A stretch of DNA of 64,000 nt, taken from the NCBI RefSeq assembly GCF_009883635.2, contig NZ_CP026115.2, positions 4,030,001 to 4,094,000 on the forward strand, read 5' to 3'. Below are positions 34,559 to 43,356 of this stretch, one piece after another. How positions within the stretch are numbered: position 1 is the stretch's first letter; the number at the start of each line of letters is the position of its first letter. The notes under the pieces are model-generated. The model did not search any database. It was not told where the DNA came from and saw only the letters and a list, made by a program, of their open reading frames with translations. Both the position numbers and the translations under genes were made by a program. This DNA is from Pseudomonas putida (GTDB lineage Bacteria; Pseudomonadota; Gammaproteobacteria; Pseudomonadales; Pseudomonadaceae).

Positions 34559-36052
34559 ATGTTCGAATCTGCGGAAATCGGTCACAGCATCGACAAGGAA
34601 ACCTACGACGCAGAAGTCCCCGCCCTGCGCGAGGCGCTGCTGGAGGCCCAGTACGAACTCAAGCAGCAGGCGCGTTTCCCGGTGATCGTGCTGATCAATG
34701 GCGTCGAAGGCGCCGGCAAGGGCGAAACGGTCAAGCTGCTCAACGAGTGGATGGACCCGCGCATGATCGACGTGCTCACCTTCGACCAGCAGACCGACGA
34801 AGAACTGGCCCGGCCCCCGGCCTGGCGCTACTGGCGAGCGCTCCCGCCGAAAGGGCGGATGGGCGTGTTCTTCGGCAACTGGTACAGCCAGATGCTCCAG
34901 GGCCGGGTGCATGGCGTGTTCAAGGATGCCGTGCTCGACCAGGCCATTGCCGGGGCCGAGCGCCTGGAGCAGATGCTCTGCGACGAAGGCGCGCTGATCA
35001 TCAAGTTCTGGTTCCACCTGTCCAAGAAGCAGATGAAGGCGCGCCTGAAATCGCTCAAGGACGACCCGTTGCACAGCTGGAAGATCAGCCCGCTGGACTG
35101 GCAGCAATCGGAAACCTACGACCGTTTCGTGCGCTTCGGCGAGCGTGTGCTGCGCCGCACCAGCCGCGACTACGCACCCTGGCATGTGGTCGAGGGTGTC
35201 GACCCGCACTACCGTAGCCTGGCCGTGGGCCGCATCCTGCTCGATAGCCTGCAGGCCGCACTCGCCGTCAACCCCAAGGGCAAGCACCAGGGCAATATCG
35301 CGCCGCTGGGTCGCAGCATCGACCAGCGCAACTTGCTGGGTGCGCTGGACATGACCCTGCGCCTGGACAAGCACGACTACCAGGAACAGCTGGTCACCGA
35401 GCAGGCCCGGCTGGCTGGCCTGCTGCGCCACAAGCATATGCGCCGGCATGCCTTGGTGGCCGCCTTCGAGGGCAATGATGCGGCTGGCAAGGGCGGGGCC
35501 ATCCGCCGCGTCGCCGCCGCACTCGACCCGCGACAGTACCGGATCGTGCCGATTGCCGCGCCCACCGAGGAAGAGCGGGCGCAGCCGTACCTGTGGCGCT
35601 TCTGGCGGCACATTCCGGCGCGCGGCAAGTTCACCATCTTCGACCGCTCCTGGTACGGCCGGGTGCTGGTTGAGCGCATCGAGGGGTTCTGCACGCCAGC
35701 CGACTGGATGCGCGCCTATGGCGAAATCAACGATTTCGAGGAGCAGTTGGTCAATGCGGGCGTGGTGCTGGTCAAGTTCTGGCTGGCGATCGACCAGCAG
35801 ACCCAGCTGGAGCGCTTTGAAGAGCGTGAGCAGATCCCGTTCAAGCGCTACAAGATCACCGAAGACGACTGGCGCAACCGCGACAAGTGGGACGACTACA
35901 CCCAGGCCGTGGGCGACATGGTCGACCGCACCAGCAGCGAGATCGCGCCCTGGACGCTGGTCGAAGCCAACGACAAGCGCTGGGCACGGGTGAAGGTGCT
36001 GCGCACGATCAACGAGGCGCTGGAGGCGGCCTTCGCCAAGGACAAGAAATAG
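34559..36052 (+). CDS. pap: Polyphosphate:AMP phosphotransferase (tandem PPK2, class II)
   Basis: 497 residues with two PPK2 domains. The C-terminal domain is complete: Walker A EGNDAAGKGGAIRR near residue 305 and Walker B IFDRSWYGRVLVERIEGF. The N-terminal copy keeps Walker A (NGVEGAGKGETVK) but its Walker B reads VFFGNWYSQ, lacking the Asp-Arg. The family transfers phosphate from polyphosphate to AMP to make ADP. ATG at 34559 has GAAGGAG 8 nt upstream. Divergent from mnmC, monocistronic. Confidence 0.88.
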   Translation: MFESAEIGHSIDKETYDAEVPALREALLEAQYELKQQARFPVIVLINGVEGAGKGETVKLLNEWMDPRMIDVLTFDQQTDEELARPPAWRYWRALPPKGRMGVFFGNWYSQMLQGRVHGVFKDAVLDQAIAGAERLEQMLCDEGALIIKFWFHLSKKQMKARLKSLKDDPLHSWKISPLDWQQSETYDRFVRFGERVLRRTSRDYAPWHVVEGVDPHYRSLAVGRILLDSLQAALAVNPKGKHQGNIAPLGRSIDQRNLLGALDMTLRLDKHDYQEQLVTEQARLAGLLRHKHMRRHALVAAFEGNDAAGKGGAIRRVAAALDPRQYRIVPIAAPTEEERAQPYLWRFWRHIPARGKFTIFDRSWYGRVLVERIEGFCTPADWMRAYGEINDFEEQLVNAGVVLVKFWLAIDQQTQLERFEEREQIPFKRYKITEDDWRNRDKWDDYTQAVGDMVDRTSSEIAPWTLVEANDKRWARVKVLRTINEALEAAFAKDKK

Positions 36053-36169
36053 CCAGGCATGCCGTGAGGGAATGACCCGATGAATTTATTTCCCGGCATT
36101 TTCCTCCGGCTCGGTGCGCCAAGCCCTTAGAATTCGGTTACCCCCACCAAGGGCTAATTCGAGGACTGT

Positions 36170-37123
36170 ATGCACACAACTTCCGGCCGTTGGGGCTACG
36201 GCCTGTTCCTGGCACTGCTGACCGCGCTGCTCTGGGGCGTCCTGCCGATCAAACTCAAGCAGGTACTGCAGGTGGTCGACCCGATGACCGTCACCTGGTA
36301 CCGCCTGCTGGTCTCCGGCGGTGTGCTGTTCGCCTGGCTGGCGGCCCAGCGGCGCCTGCCTTCGCTGCGCAAGCTGGCACCCAAGGGCAGGGCCCTGATC
36401 GTGGTGGCCGTGTTCGGGCTGATGGGCAACTACGTGTTGTACCTGATCGGCCTGAACCTGCTGAGCCCTGGCACCGCCCAGCTGGTGGTGCAGATGGGGC
36501 CAGTGCTGTTGCTGGTGGCTAGCGTTCTGGTATTCAAGGAGCGCTTCAGCCTGGGGCAGGGCATCGGCCTGCTGGTGCTGCTGGGCGGTTTTGGCCTGTT
36601 CTTCAACCAGCGCCTGGAAGAGTTGCTGACTTCGCTGGGCGCATACACCACGGGGGTCCTGACCGTCCTGCTGGCCACCAGCATCTGGGTGTTCTATGCC
36701 CTGAGCCAGAAGCAGCTGCTGACGGTATGGCATTCGCAGCAGGTGATGATGGTCATCTACCTGAGCTGTGCGGCGCTGCTGACGCCTTGGGTGCATCCGC
36801 TGGAGGCGCTGCAATTGACGCCGGTGCAGGGGTGGCTGCTGCTGGCCTGTTGCCTGAACACCCTGGTGGCGTATGGCGCGTTTGCCGAGGCGCTGGCGCA
36901 CTGGGAGGCATCGCGGGTGAGTGCCACGCTGGCGCTGACACCGCTGGTGACCTTTGTCGCGGTGGCGCTGGCGGCTGTGGTGTGGCCGGAATATGTGCAG
37001 GCCGAGGATATCAATACCCTGGGCTATGTGGGGGCGGTGACGGTGGTGGCGGGCTCTAGCCTGGTGGCTCTGGGGCCTTCGCTGGTGGCCGGGTGGAAGG
37101 CCAGAAGAGCGCGCCTGGCATAG
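36170..37123 (+). CDS. EamA/DMT-family transporter
   Basis: A 317-residue inner-membrane protein with ten predicted helices in two EamA repeats (GLFLALLTALLWGVLPIKLKQ opens the first, GVLTVLLATSIWVFYALSQK the second). Family members export amino acids, metabolites or purines; the substrate here is unknown. Its ATG follows TCGAGGACTGT. It lies alone, with a REP-like pair downstream. Confidence 0.82.
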   Translation: MHTTSGRWGYGLFLALLTALLWGVLPIKLKQVLQVVDPMTVTWYRLLVSGGVLFAWLAAQRRLPSLRKLAPKGRALIVVAVFGLMGNYVLYLIGLNLLSPGTAQLVVQMGPVLLLVASVLVFKERFSLGQGIGLLVLLGGFGLFFNQRLEELLTSLGAYTTGVLTVLLATSIWVFYALSQKQLLTVWHSQQVMMVIYLSCAALLTPWVHPLEALQLTPVQGWLLLACCLNTLVAYGAFAEALAHWEASRVSATLALTPLVTFVAVALAAVVWPEYVQAEDINTLGYVGAVTVVAGSSLVALGPSLVAGWKARRARLA

Positions 37124-37172
37124 GATTGCGCGTTTCAACAGGACTGTCACCGGCTTCCAGGTGTGCGCTGTA

Positions 37173-37291
37173 CTTGTGGGAGCCGCGCTTGCCGGCGATG
37201 GGGCGCGAAGCGGCCCCACGATTTCAAGGTTGCTGCCTAAATTGCCGGGGCCGCTTTGCGGCCCATCGCCGGCAAGCGCGGCTCCCACAAG
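37173..37291. repeat. Inverted pair of a second REP family
   Basis: 45-bp arms (37173-37217 and 37247-37291) match at 43 of 45 positions; core CTTGTGGGAGCCGCGCTTGC. This head (GTGGGAGCCGCGC) differs from the GTAGGAGCGGGC family elsewhere in the window. Between the DMT transporter and fumC, which are convergent. Confidence 0.85.
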
Positions 37292-37316
37292 GATCGCGCC
37301 AGCTTTAAAAGCCGAC

Positions 37317-38711
37317 TCAGCCCTTGCCGCCGGGCGCCAGCATGTTCTCCGGCCTTACCCACTGGTCGAACTGCTCATTGGTCAGGTAATTCAACTCCAG
37401 CGCCGCTTCGCGCAAGGTCTTGCCCTCGCTGTAGGCCTTCTTGGCAATCTCCGCCGCCTTGTCATAGCCAATGTGCGGGTTCAGCGCCGTCACCAGCATC
37501 AGGCCGCGCTCCAGATGCGCCGCCATCTGCTCCGCATCCGGCTCGATGCCGGCCACGCAGTGCTGCTGGAAGTTGCTGCAGCCATCGGCCAGCAGCTCGA
37601 TCGACTGCAGCAAGTTGTGGATGATCACCGGCTTGAACACGTTCAGTTGCAGGTGCCCCTGGCTGGCGGCAAAGCCGATTGCCGCGTCGTTGCCCAATAC
37701 CTGGCAGGCCAGCATCGACAGCGCTTCGCACTGGGTCGGGTTGACCTTGCCCGGCATGATCGAGCTGCCCGGCTCGTTGGCCGGCAGGCGTACTTCTGCC
37801 AGCCCCGCGCGCGGGCCGGAGCCGAGCAGGCGCAGGTCGTTGGCGATCTTCATCAGCGCCACTGCCAGGGTCTTAAGGGCGCCGGCCAGGCTGGTCAGCG
37901 GCTCATGGCCGGCGAGGGCGGCGAACTTGTTGGGGGCAGTGATGAAGGGCAGGCCGGAGAGGGCGGCCAGCTCGGCGGCCACGGCTTCGGCAAAGCCATG
38001 TGGGGCGTTCAGCCCGGTGCCCACGGCGGTACCGCCCTGGGCCAGCTCGCACACCGCCGGCAAGGTGGCGCGGATGGCGCGCTGGGCGTAGTCGAGCTGG
38101 GCGACGAAGGCCGACACTTCCTGGCCGAAGGTGATCGGCGTGGCGTCCATCATGTGCGTGCGGCCGGTCTTGACCAGCTTGCTGTGGCGCGCCGACAACT
38201 CGGCCAGCCCCGCCGACAGCTCGGCAATCGCCGGCAGCAGTTTGTCATGCACCGCCTGGGCGGCGGCGATGTGCATGGCGGTGGGGAAGCAGTCGTTGGA
38301 GCTCTGCGAGCGGTTGACGTGATCGTTGGGGTGCACCGGCGCCTTGCCGCCGCGGCCCTTGCCGGCCAGCTCGTTGGCGCGCCCGGCGATCACCTCGTTG
38401 ACGTTCATGTTGCTTTGGGTGCCGCTGCCGGTCTGCCACACCACCAGTGGGAACTGGTCGTCGTGCTCGCCATCGAGCACTTCGTCGGCAGCCTGTTCGA
38501 TCAGCCGGGCGATGTCGGCTGGCAGGTCGCCGTTGCGGTCGTTGACCCTCGCGGCGGCTTTCTTGATGAGTGCCAGGGCGTGCAGCACCGCGAGCGGCAT
38601 GCGTTCCTTGCCGATGGCAAAGTTGATCAGCGAGCGCTGGGTCTGGGCGCCCCAGTAGGCGTCCTCAGGAACTTCGACCGGGCCCAGGCTGTCTGTCTCG
38701 ATACGGCTCAT
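37317..38711 (-). CDS. fumC: Class II (iron-independent) fumarate hydratase
   Basis: 464 residues catalysing fumarate to L-malate in the TCA cycle. The fumarase/aspartase signature [15 protein letters not shown] and the catalytic-site motifs [13 protein letters not shown] and [17 protein letters not shown] are present. Normal length for FumC (467 in E. coli). FumC replaces Fe-S fumarases under iron limitation or oxidative stress; in P. aeruginosa fumC1 lies with sodA, which is not seen here. Divergent from the DUF2059 gene. Confidence 0.93.
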   Translation of the reverse strand: MSRIETDSLGPVEVPEDAYWGAQTQRSLINFAIGKERMPLAVLHALALIKKAAARVNDRNGDLPADIARLIEQAADEVLDGEHDDQFPLVVWQTGSGTQSNMNVNEVIAGRANELAGKGRGGKAPVHPNDHVNRSQSSNDCFPTAMHIAAAQAVHDKLLPAIAELSAGLAELSARHSKLVKTGRTHMMDATPITFGQEVSAFVAQLDYAQRAIRATLPAVCELAQGGTAVGTGLNAPHGFAEAVAAELAALSGLPFITAPNKFAALAGHEPLTSLAGALKTLAVALMKIANDLRLLGSGPRAGLAEVRLPANEPGSSIMPGKVNPTQCEALSMLACQVLGNDAAIGFAASQGHLQLNVFKPVIIHNLLQSIELLADGCSNFQQHCVAGIEPDAEQMAAHLERGLMLVTALNPHIGYDKAAEIAKKAYSEGKTLREAALELNYLTNEQFDQWVRPENMLAPGGKG

Positions 38712-38865
38712 GCTGCGTTCACTCCTTTGTCAGTCAGAATCAGCAGTTTAGGCCCTCATGCGATCGAGCGGTTCATTCGCTCGTCGTGCCACTTGAGCGC
38801 TGCGCCCCGACGGGAGCAGAATGCTCTACTCTGAGGTACCGCCTCCCCCTCCTGAAGGAAATGCA

Positions 38866-39390
38866 ATGACCCGTCTCCGTGTCCTCTGTGCTGCCGTCGC
38901 CCTGGCCTGTGCCAGCGGCCAGGTGCTCGCTGCCACCGCCAGCCACAACGCTGCCGCCGAGAAATTCCTGACCCTGGCCCATGCCGACAAGCTGGGCACC
39001 CCGGTGTACATGCAGGTCCAGCAGATGTTCGCCCAGCGCTTCGCCCAGACCAAGGCCCCGGCCAGCAAGCAGGCAGTACTGGAGAGCTACCAGGCCAAGG
39101 CCAACGCTGCGCTGGACGGTGCCATCGGCTGGAACAAGCTGAAGCCGAAGATGGTCGACCTCTACACCCAGACCTTCACCGAGCAGGAGCTCAAGGACCT
39201 GGTCAAGTTCTACGAGTCGCCGCTGGGCAAGAAAGTCCTGACCCAGATGCCGAAAGTCACCCAGCAGTCCGCCCAGCTGACCCAGCAGAGCCTGGAGCCG
39301 GCCGTGCCGGTGGTCAACAAGCTGCTCGACGACATGACCAAGGAGCTGGACCCGAACGCTGGCAAGGCCGCCGCCCCGGCCAAGAAGTGA
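38866..39390 (+). CDS. Secreted DUF2059 protein
   Basis: 174 residues with a signal peptide (MTRLRVLCAAVALACASGQVLA) and a helical DUF2059 domain (YTQTFTEQELKDLVKFYESPLGKKVL is the family core). It ends in an Ala/Lys-rich tail (GKAAAPAKK). Function unknown; predicted periplasmic. ATG at 38866 has GAAGGAA upstream. The bolA-like gene follows after 10 bp and is probably co-transcribed. Confidence 0.82.
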   Translation: MTRLRVLCAAVALACASGQVLAATASHNAAAEKFLTLAHADKLGTPVYMQVQQMFAQRFAQTKAPASKQAVLESYQAKANAALDGAIGWNKLKPKMVDLYTQTFTEQELKDLVKFYESPLGKKVLTQMPKVTQQSAQLTQQSLEPAVPVVNKLLDDMTKELDPNAGKAAAPAKK

Positions 39391-39400
39391 GTAACACCCG

Positions 39401-39697
39401 ATGAGCATGCAGCAACGCATCGAGCAGCAACTGGCCGCGCTGGCCCCGCAACACCTTGAAGTGCTCAACGAAAGCCACATGCACAGCCGTGGCCAGGAAA
39501 CCCACTACAAGGCGGTGATCGTCAGCGAGCAGTTTGCCGGGCTGAACAGCGTCAAGCGCCACCAGAAGGTCTACGCCACCATGGGTGAGCTGATGGGCGA
39601 GATCCACGCCCTGGCGATCCACACCTACACGGCCGAGGAGTGGGCCAAGGTGGGCGTGGCGCCGGCTTCGCCGGTGTGTGCTGGCGGCGGCCACTGA
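39401..39697 (+). CDS. bolA: BolA-family protein
   Basis: 98 residues. The BolA fold is recognised by HLEVLNESHMHSRGQETHYKAVIV and the helix-turn region RHQKVYATMGELMG with a conserved His (IHALAIHTYT). BolA proteins bind [2Fe-2S] clusters with monothiol glutaredoxins and affect morphology and stress regulation. The start overlaps a GATGAGCATG stretch with two possible ATGs, 39401 or 39407. A rho-independent terminator follows. Confidence 0.9.
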   Translation: MSMQQRIEQQLAALAPQHLEVLNESHMHSRGQETHYKAVIVSEQFAGLNSVKRHQKVYATMGELMGEIHALAIHTYTAEEWAKVGVAPASPVCAGGGH

Positions 39698-39726
39698 ATC
39701 CTTTCCGGCAATCTGGTAGACTGCCC

Positions 39727-39752
39727 AACGCGCCGCTTGTCGGCGCGTTTTT
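39727..39752 (+). terminator. Rho-independent terminator after bolA
   Basis: AACGCGCCG-CTTGT-CGGCGCGTT followed by TTTA: a 9-bp stem and a T-run. Confidence 0.88.
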
Positions 39753-39806
39753 ATTTGTCATTCCGGTCCGCCCCTTACGAGGGTGACCACCTGGAGAACC
39801 GATTTC

Positions 39807-40739
39807 ATGTCCCAAGCTATCGTCGTGGCGGCGCTGTACAAGTTCGTCACCCTGGAAGACTACGTCGAACTGCGTGAGCCACTGCTCAAGGCCATGCTCG
39901 ACAACGGCGTCAAAGGCACCTTGCTGCTGGCCCATGAAGGCATCAACGGCACCGTTTCGGCCACCCGCGAAGGCATCGACGGCCTGCTCGCCTGGCTACG
40001 CAACGACCCGCGCCTGGTCGATGTCGACCACAAGGAATCCTACTGCGACGAGCAGCCCTTCTACCGCACCAAGGTCAAGCTCAAGAAAGAGATCGTCACC
40101 CTTGGCGTGCCGGGTGTCGACCCGAACCAGGCCGTCGGCACCTATGTCGAGCCCAAGGACTGGAACGCCCTGATCAGTGACCCGGAAGTGCTGCTGATCG
40201 ACACCCGCAACGACTACGAAGTGGCCATCGGCACCTTCAAGGGCGCCATCGACCCGAAGACCGAGACCTTCCGCGAGTTCCCCGAGTACATCAAGGCCAA
40301 CTTCGACCCGAGCAAGCACAAGAAGGTCGCGATGTTCTGCACCGGTGGCATCCGTTGCGAAAAAGCTTCCAGCTACATGCTCGGTGAAGGCTTCGAGGAG
40401 GTCTATCATCTTAAGGGTGGCGTCCTGAAATACTTCGAGGAAGTGCCTCAGGAAGAAAGCCTCTGGGACGGCGACTGTTTCGTCTTCGACAACCGCGTCA
40501 CGGTGCGCCATGACCTGAGCGAAGGCGAGTACGACCAGTGCCATGCCTGCCGCCACCCGGTCGATGCCAAGGACCGCGAGTCCGAGCACTATTCGCCAGG
40601 CGTGAGCTGCCCGCATTGCTGGGACACCCTGAGCGAAAAGACCCGGCGCAGCGCCATCGACCGACAGAAGCAGATCGAGCTGGCCAAGGCCCGCAACCAG
40701 CCACACCCGATTGGTTACAACTACAAAGCTGAGGCTTGA
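39807..40739 (+). CDS. trhO: tRNA uridine(34) hydroxylase TrhO (rhodanese-like, YceA family)
   Basis: 310 residues. It has an N-terminal YceA domain ([18 protein letters not shown]) and a central rhodanese domain with its catalytic Cys in [11 protein letters not shown] (C178). The C-terminal Cys-rich region ([17 protein letters not shown]) has two CxxC pairs that could bind zinc. The family performs O2-dependent 5-hydroxylation of wobble uridine, leading to cmo5U/mcmo5U. ATG at 39807 has GGAG upstream. Followed 3 bp later by the DsbA-like gene. Confidence 0.92.
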   Translation: MSQAIVVAALYKFVTLEDYVELREPLLKAMLDNGVKGTLLLAHEGINGTVSATREGIDGLLAWLRNDPRLVDVDHKESYCDEQPFYRTKVKLKKEIVTLGVPGVDPNQAVGTYVEPKDWNALISDPEVLLIDTRNDYEVAIGTFKGAIDPKTETFREFPEYIKANFDPSKHKKVAMFCTGGIRCEKASSYMLGEGFEEVYHLKGGVLKYFEEVPQEESLWDGDCFVFDNRVTVRHDLSEGEYDQCHACRHPVDAKDRESEHYSPGVSCPHCWDTLSEKTRRSAIDRQKQIELAKARNQPHPIGYNYKAEA

Positions 40740-40742
40740 GCC

Positions 40743-41375
40743 ATGACCGCCCGCCTGATCTATGTGATGGATCCGATGTGCTCCTGGTGCTGGGGGTTCG
40801 CGCCAGTGGCCGCGGCGCTGATCGCACAGGCCGCCGAGGCGGGCGTCAGCACGCGGCTGGTGCCGGGCGGCCTGCGCAGCGGCGGCAGCGCGCTGGACGG
40901 CTCGACCCGCAAGTACATCCTCGAGCACTGGCAGGCGGTGGCCGAAGCCACCGGGCAGCCGTTCCGTTTCGAAGGCGCCATGCCTGATGGCTTCGTCTAC
41001 GACACCGAACCGGCCTGTCGCGCCCTGGTCACTGCCCGCGAGCTGGACGCCGAGCGTGTCTGGCCGCTGCTGGCGCTGATCCAGCGTTCGTTCTACGAGC
41101 AGGGCGTGGATGTCACCCGCGCCCCGCAACTGGTCGAGCTGGCCGAACAGGCCGGCTTCGACCGCGAGCGCTTCGCCCAGCAGTTCGCCAGCCATGACAT
41201 CCGCGCTGCCACCAGCGCGGACTTCAGCTGGGTGCAGGACCTCGGCATCGCCGGCTTCCCGACCCTGCTGGCCGAGCGCAACGGCCAACTGGCGTTGCTG
41301 ACCAACGGCTATCAGCCGCTGGACAGCCTGCAACCCCTGCTTGGCCGCTGGCTGCAGCAGGCCGTCTGTGCTTGA
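40743..41375 (+). CDS. Cytosolic DsbA-family thiol oxidoreductase
   Basis: 210 residues with a thioredoxin fold and helical insert. Active site CSWC at residues 13-16; cis-Pro in IAGFPTLLAE. No signal peptide, so unlike periplasmic DsbA it acts in the cytosol (FrnE/HCCA-like group). It starts 3 bp after trhO and its end overlaps the ABC exporter gene, suggesting one operon. Redox partner or substrate unknown. Confidence 0.85.
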   Translation: MTARLIYVMDPMCSWCWGFAPVAAALIAQAAEAGVSTRLVPGGLRSGGSALDGSTRKYILEHWQAVAEATGQPFRFEGAMPDGFVYDTEPACRALVTARELDAERVWPLLALIQRSFYEQGVDVTRAPQLVELAEQAGFDRERFAQQFASHDIRAATSADFSWVQDLGIAGFPTLLAERNGQLALLTNGYQPLDSLQPLLGRWLQQAVCA

Positions 41376-43200
41376 TCTGCCAGGGTCGCCAGACCCTGTG
41401 CCAGGGAAGCCCGCCGCTGTGTCCGATCGCCTGAGCTGGGCGGAAATCCGCCGCCTGGCCCTGCATCACAAGAAAAACCTCTGGACCGCCAACCTGGTCG
41501 CCGTACTGGCGGCCTGTTGCAGCGTGCCGATTCCGCTGCTGCTGCCGTTGCTGGTCGACGAAGTGCTGTTGGGCCACGGCGACGCCGCGCTGAAATGGAT
41601 GAACCACTTGCTGCCGAGCAGCTGGCAAGTGGCGGCCGGCTACATCGGCCTGATGCTGGCGGCCACGCTGTGCCTGCGCCTGGCGGCACTGGCCTTCAAC
41701 GTGGTGCAGGCCAAGCTGTTCGCCGGGTTGGCCAAGGACATCGTCTACCGCCTGCGCATTCGCCTGATCGAGCGCCTCAAGCGCATCTCGCTCAAGGAAT
41801 ACGAAAGCCTCGGCAGCGGCACCGTGACCACGCACCTGGTCACCGACCTGGACACCCTCGACAAGTTCGTCGGCGAGACCCTCAGCCGCTTCCTGGTGGC
41901 CATGCTGACCCTCACCGGCACGGCGGCGATCCTGATCTGGATGCACTGGCAGCTGGCATTGCTGATCCTGTTGTTCAACCCGCTGGTGATCTACTTCACC
42001 GTGCAGTTGGGCAAGCGCGTCAAGCACCTGAAGAAACTCGAGAACGACAGCACTTCGCGCTTTACCCAGGCGCTGTCGGAAACCCTGGATGCCATCCAGG
42101 AAATCCGTGCCGGCAACCGCCAGGGCTACTTCCTCGGCCGCCTCGGCCTGCGGGCCCGTGAAGTGCGCGACTATGCCGTGGAATCGCAATGGAAGAGCGA
42201 TGCCAGTGGCCGTGCCAGTGGCCTGCTGTTCCAGTTCGGTATCGATATTTTCCGTGCGGCAGCGATGCTGACCGTCCTGTTCTCCGACCTGTCGATCGGC
42301 CAGATGCTGGCAGTGTTCAGTTACCTGTGGTTCATGATCGGCCCGGTAGAGCAACTGCTGAACCTGCAATATGCCTACTACGCCGCCGGCGGCGCGCTGA
42401 GCCGGCTCAACGAGCTGCTGTCGCGGGCCGACGAACCGCAGTACCCGGCCGCCAGCGACCCGTTCGCCGGCCGCGAGACGGTGGGTATCGAGGTGCGCGA
42501 CCTGCGCTTCGCCTATGCCGATGAGCCGGTGCTGGACCAGTTGAACCTGGTCATTGCCCCCGGTGAGAAAGTAGCCATTGTCGGTGCCAGCGGTGGCGGC
42601 AAGAGCACCCTGGTGCAGCTGCTGCTGGGCTTGTACAGCGCGCAGGCCGGGACCATCCGCTTTGGCGGTGCCAGCCTGCAGGAAATCGGCCTTGAGACCT
42701 TGCGCGAGAACGTCGCAGTGGTGCTGCAGCACCCCTCGCTGTTCAACGACAGCGTGCGCGCCAACCTGACCATGGGGCGCGAATGCACCGACGAGGCCTG
42801 CTGGCAGGCACTGCGTATTGCCCAGTTGGACGCCACCATCGCCGCCTTGCCGCAAGGGCTGGACAGCGTGGTCGGCCGCTCGGGGGTGCGCCTGTCCGGT
42901 GGGCAGCGTCAGCGCCTGGCAATTGCCCGTATGGTGCTGGCCGAACCCAAGGTGGTCATTCTCGATGAGGCCACCTCGGCGCTGGATGCCGCCACCGAGT
43001 ACAACCTGCACCAGGCACTGGCGCGCTTCCTCAGTGGCCGGACCACGCTGATCATTGCCCACCGCTTGTCGGCGGTGAAGCAGGCCGACCGCGTGCTGGT
43101 ATTCGACGGCGGCCATGTGGCCGAGGATGGCGACCATCAGCAGCTGATCGCCGAGGGTGGGTTATATGCCAAGTTGTACGGGCATTTGCAGCAGACCTGA
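41368..43200 (+). CDS. ABC exporter with fused membrane and ATPase domains
   Basis: About 610 residues. Six membrane helices in the first 330 residues (WTANLVAVLAACCSVPIPLLLPLL opens the set) and a C-terminal ATPase: Walker A GASGGGKST, signature LSGGQRQRLAIARMVL, Walker B VVILDEATSALD, H-loop IAHRLSAV. A homodimeric exporter of the MsbA/LmrA type; substrate unknown. I use GTG at 41368, which overlaps the DsbA-like stop by 8 bp; GTG at 41419 with GGGAAG upstream is a credible alternative. Confidence 0.87.
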   Translation: MLDLPGSPDPVPGKPAAVSDRLSWAEIRRLALHHKKNLWTANLVAVLAACCSVPIPLLLPLLVDEVLLGHGDAALKWMNHLLPSSWQVAAGYIGLMLAATLCLRLAALAFNVVQAKLFAGLAKDIVYRLRIRLIERLKRISLKEYESLGSGTVTTHLVTDLDTLDKFVGETLSRFLVAMLTLTGTAAILIWMHWQLALLILLFNPLVIYFTVQLGKRVKHLKKLENDSTSRFTQALSETLDAIQEIRAGNRQGYFLGRLGLRAREVRDYAVESQWKSDASGRASGLLFQFGIDIFRAAAMLTVLFSDLSIGQMLAVFSYLWFMIGPVEQLLNLQYAYYAAGGALSRLNELLSRADEPQYPAASDPFAGRETVGIEVRDLRFAYADEPVLDQLNLVIAPGEKVAIVGASGGGKSTLVQLLLGLYSAQAGTIRFGGASLQEIGLETLRENVAVVLQHPSLFNDSVRANLTMGRECTDEACWQALRIAQLDATIAALPQGLDSVVGRSGVRLSGGQRQRLAIARMVLAEPKVVILDEATSALDAATEYNLHQALARFLSGRTTLIIAHRLSAVKQADRVLVFDGGHVAEDGDHQQLIAEGGLYAKLYGHLQQT

Positions 43201-43356
43201 CGGCTTGGGTTTTGTAGTGGGGCGCTGGATCTCCCAGGCGCCGACCATTCTGCGGCGAACGCCCCTCAAAATTCCCCTCCATGTAGATGGCAAATGGCCT
43301 ACGCTGTGCTTGTCTGGGTTGATTCGAAGTCTTATCTGCTCTGCGACAGGGACTAA

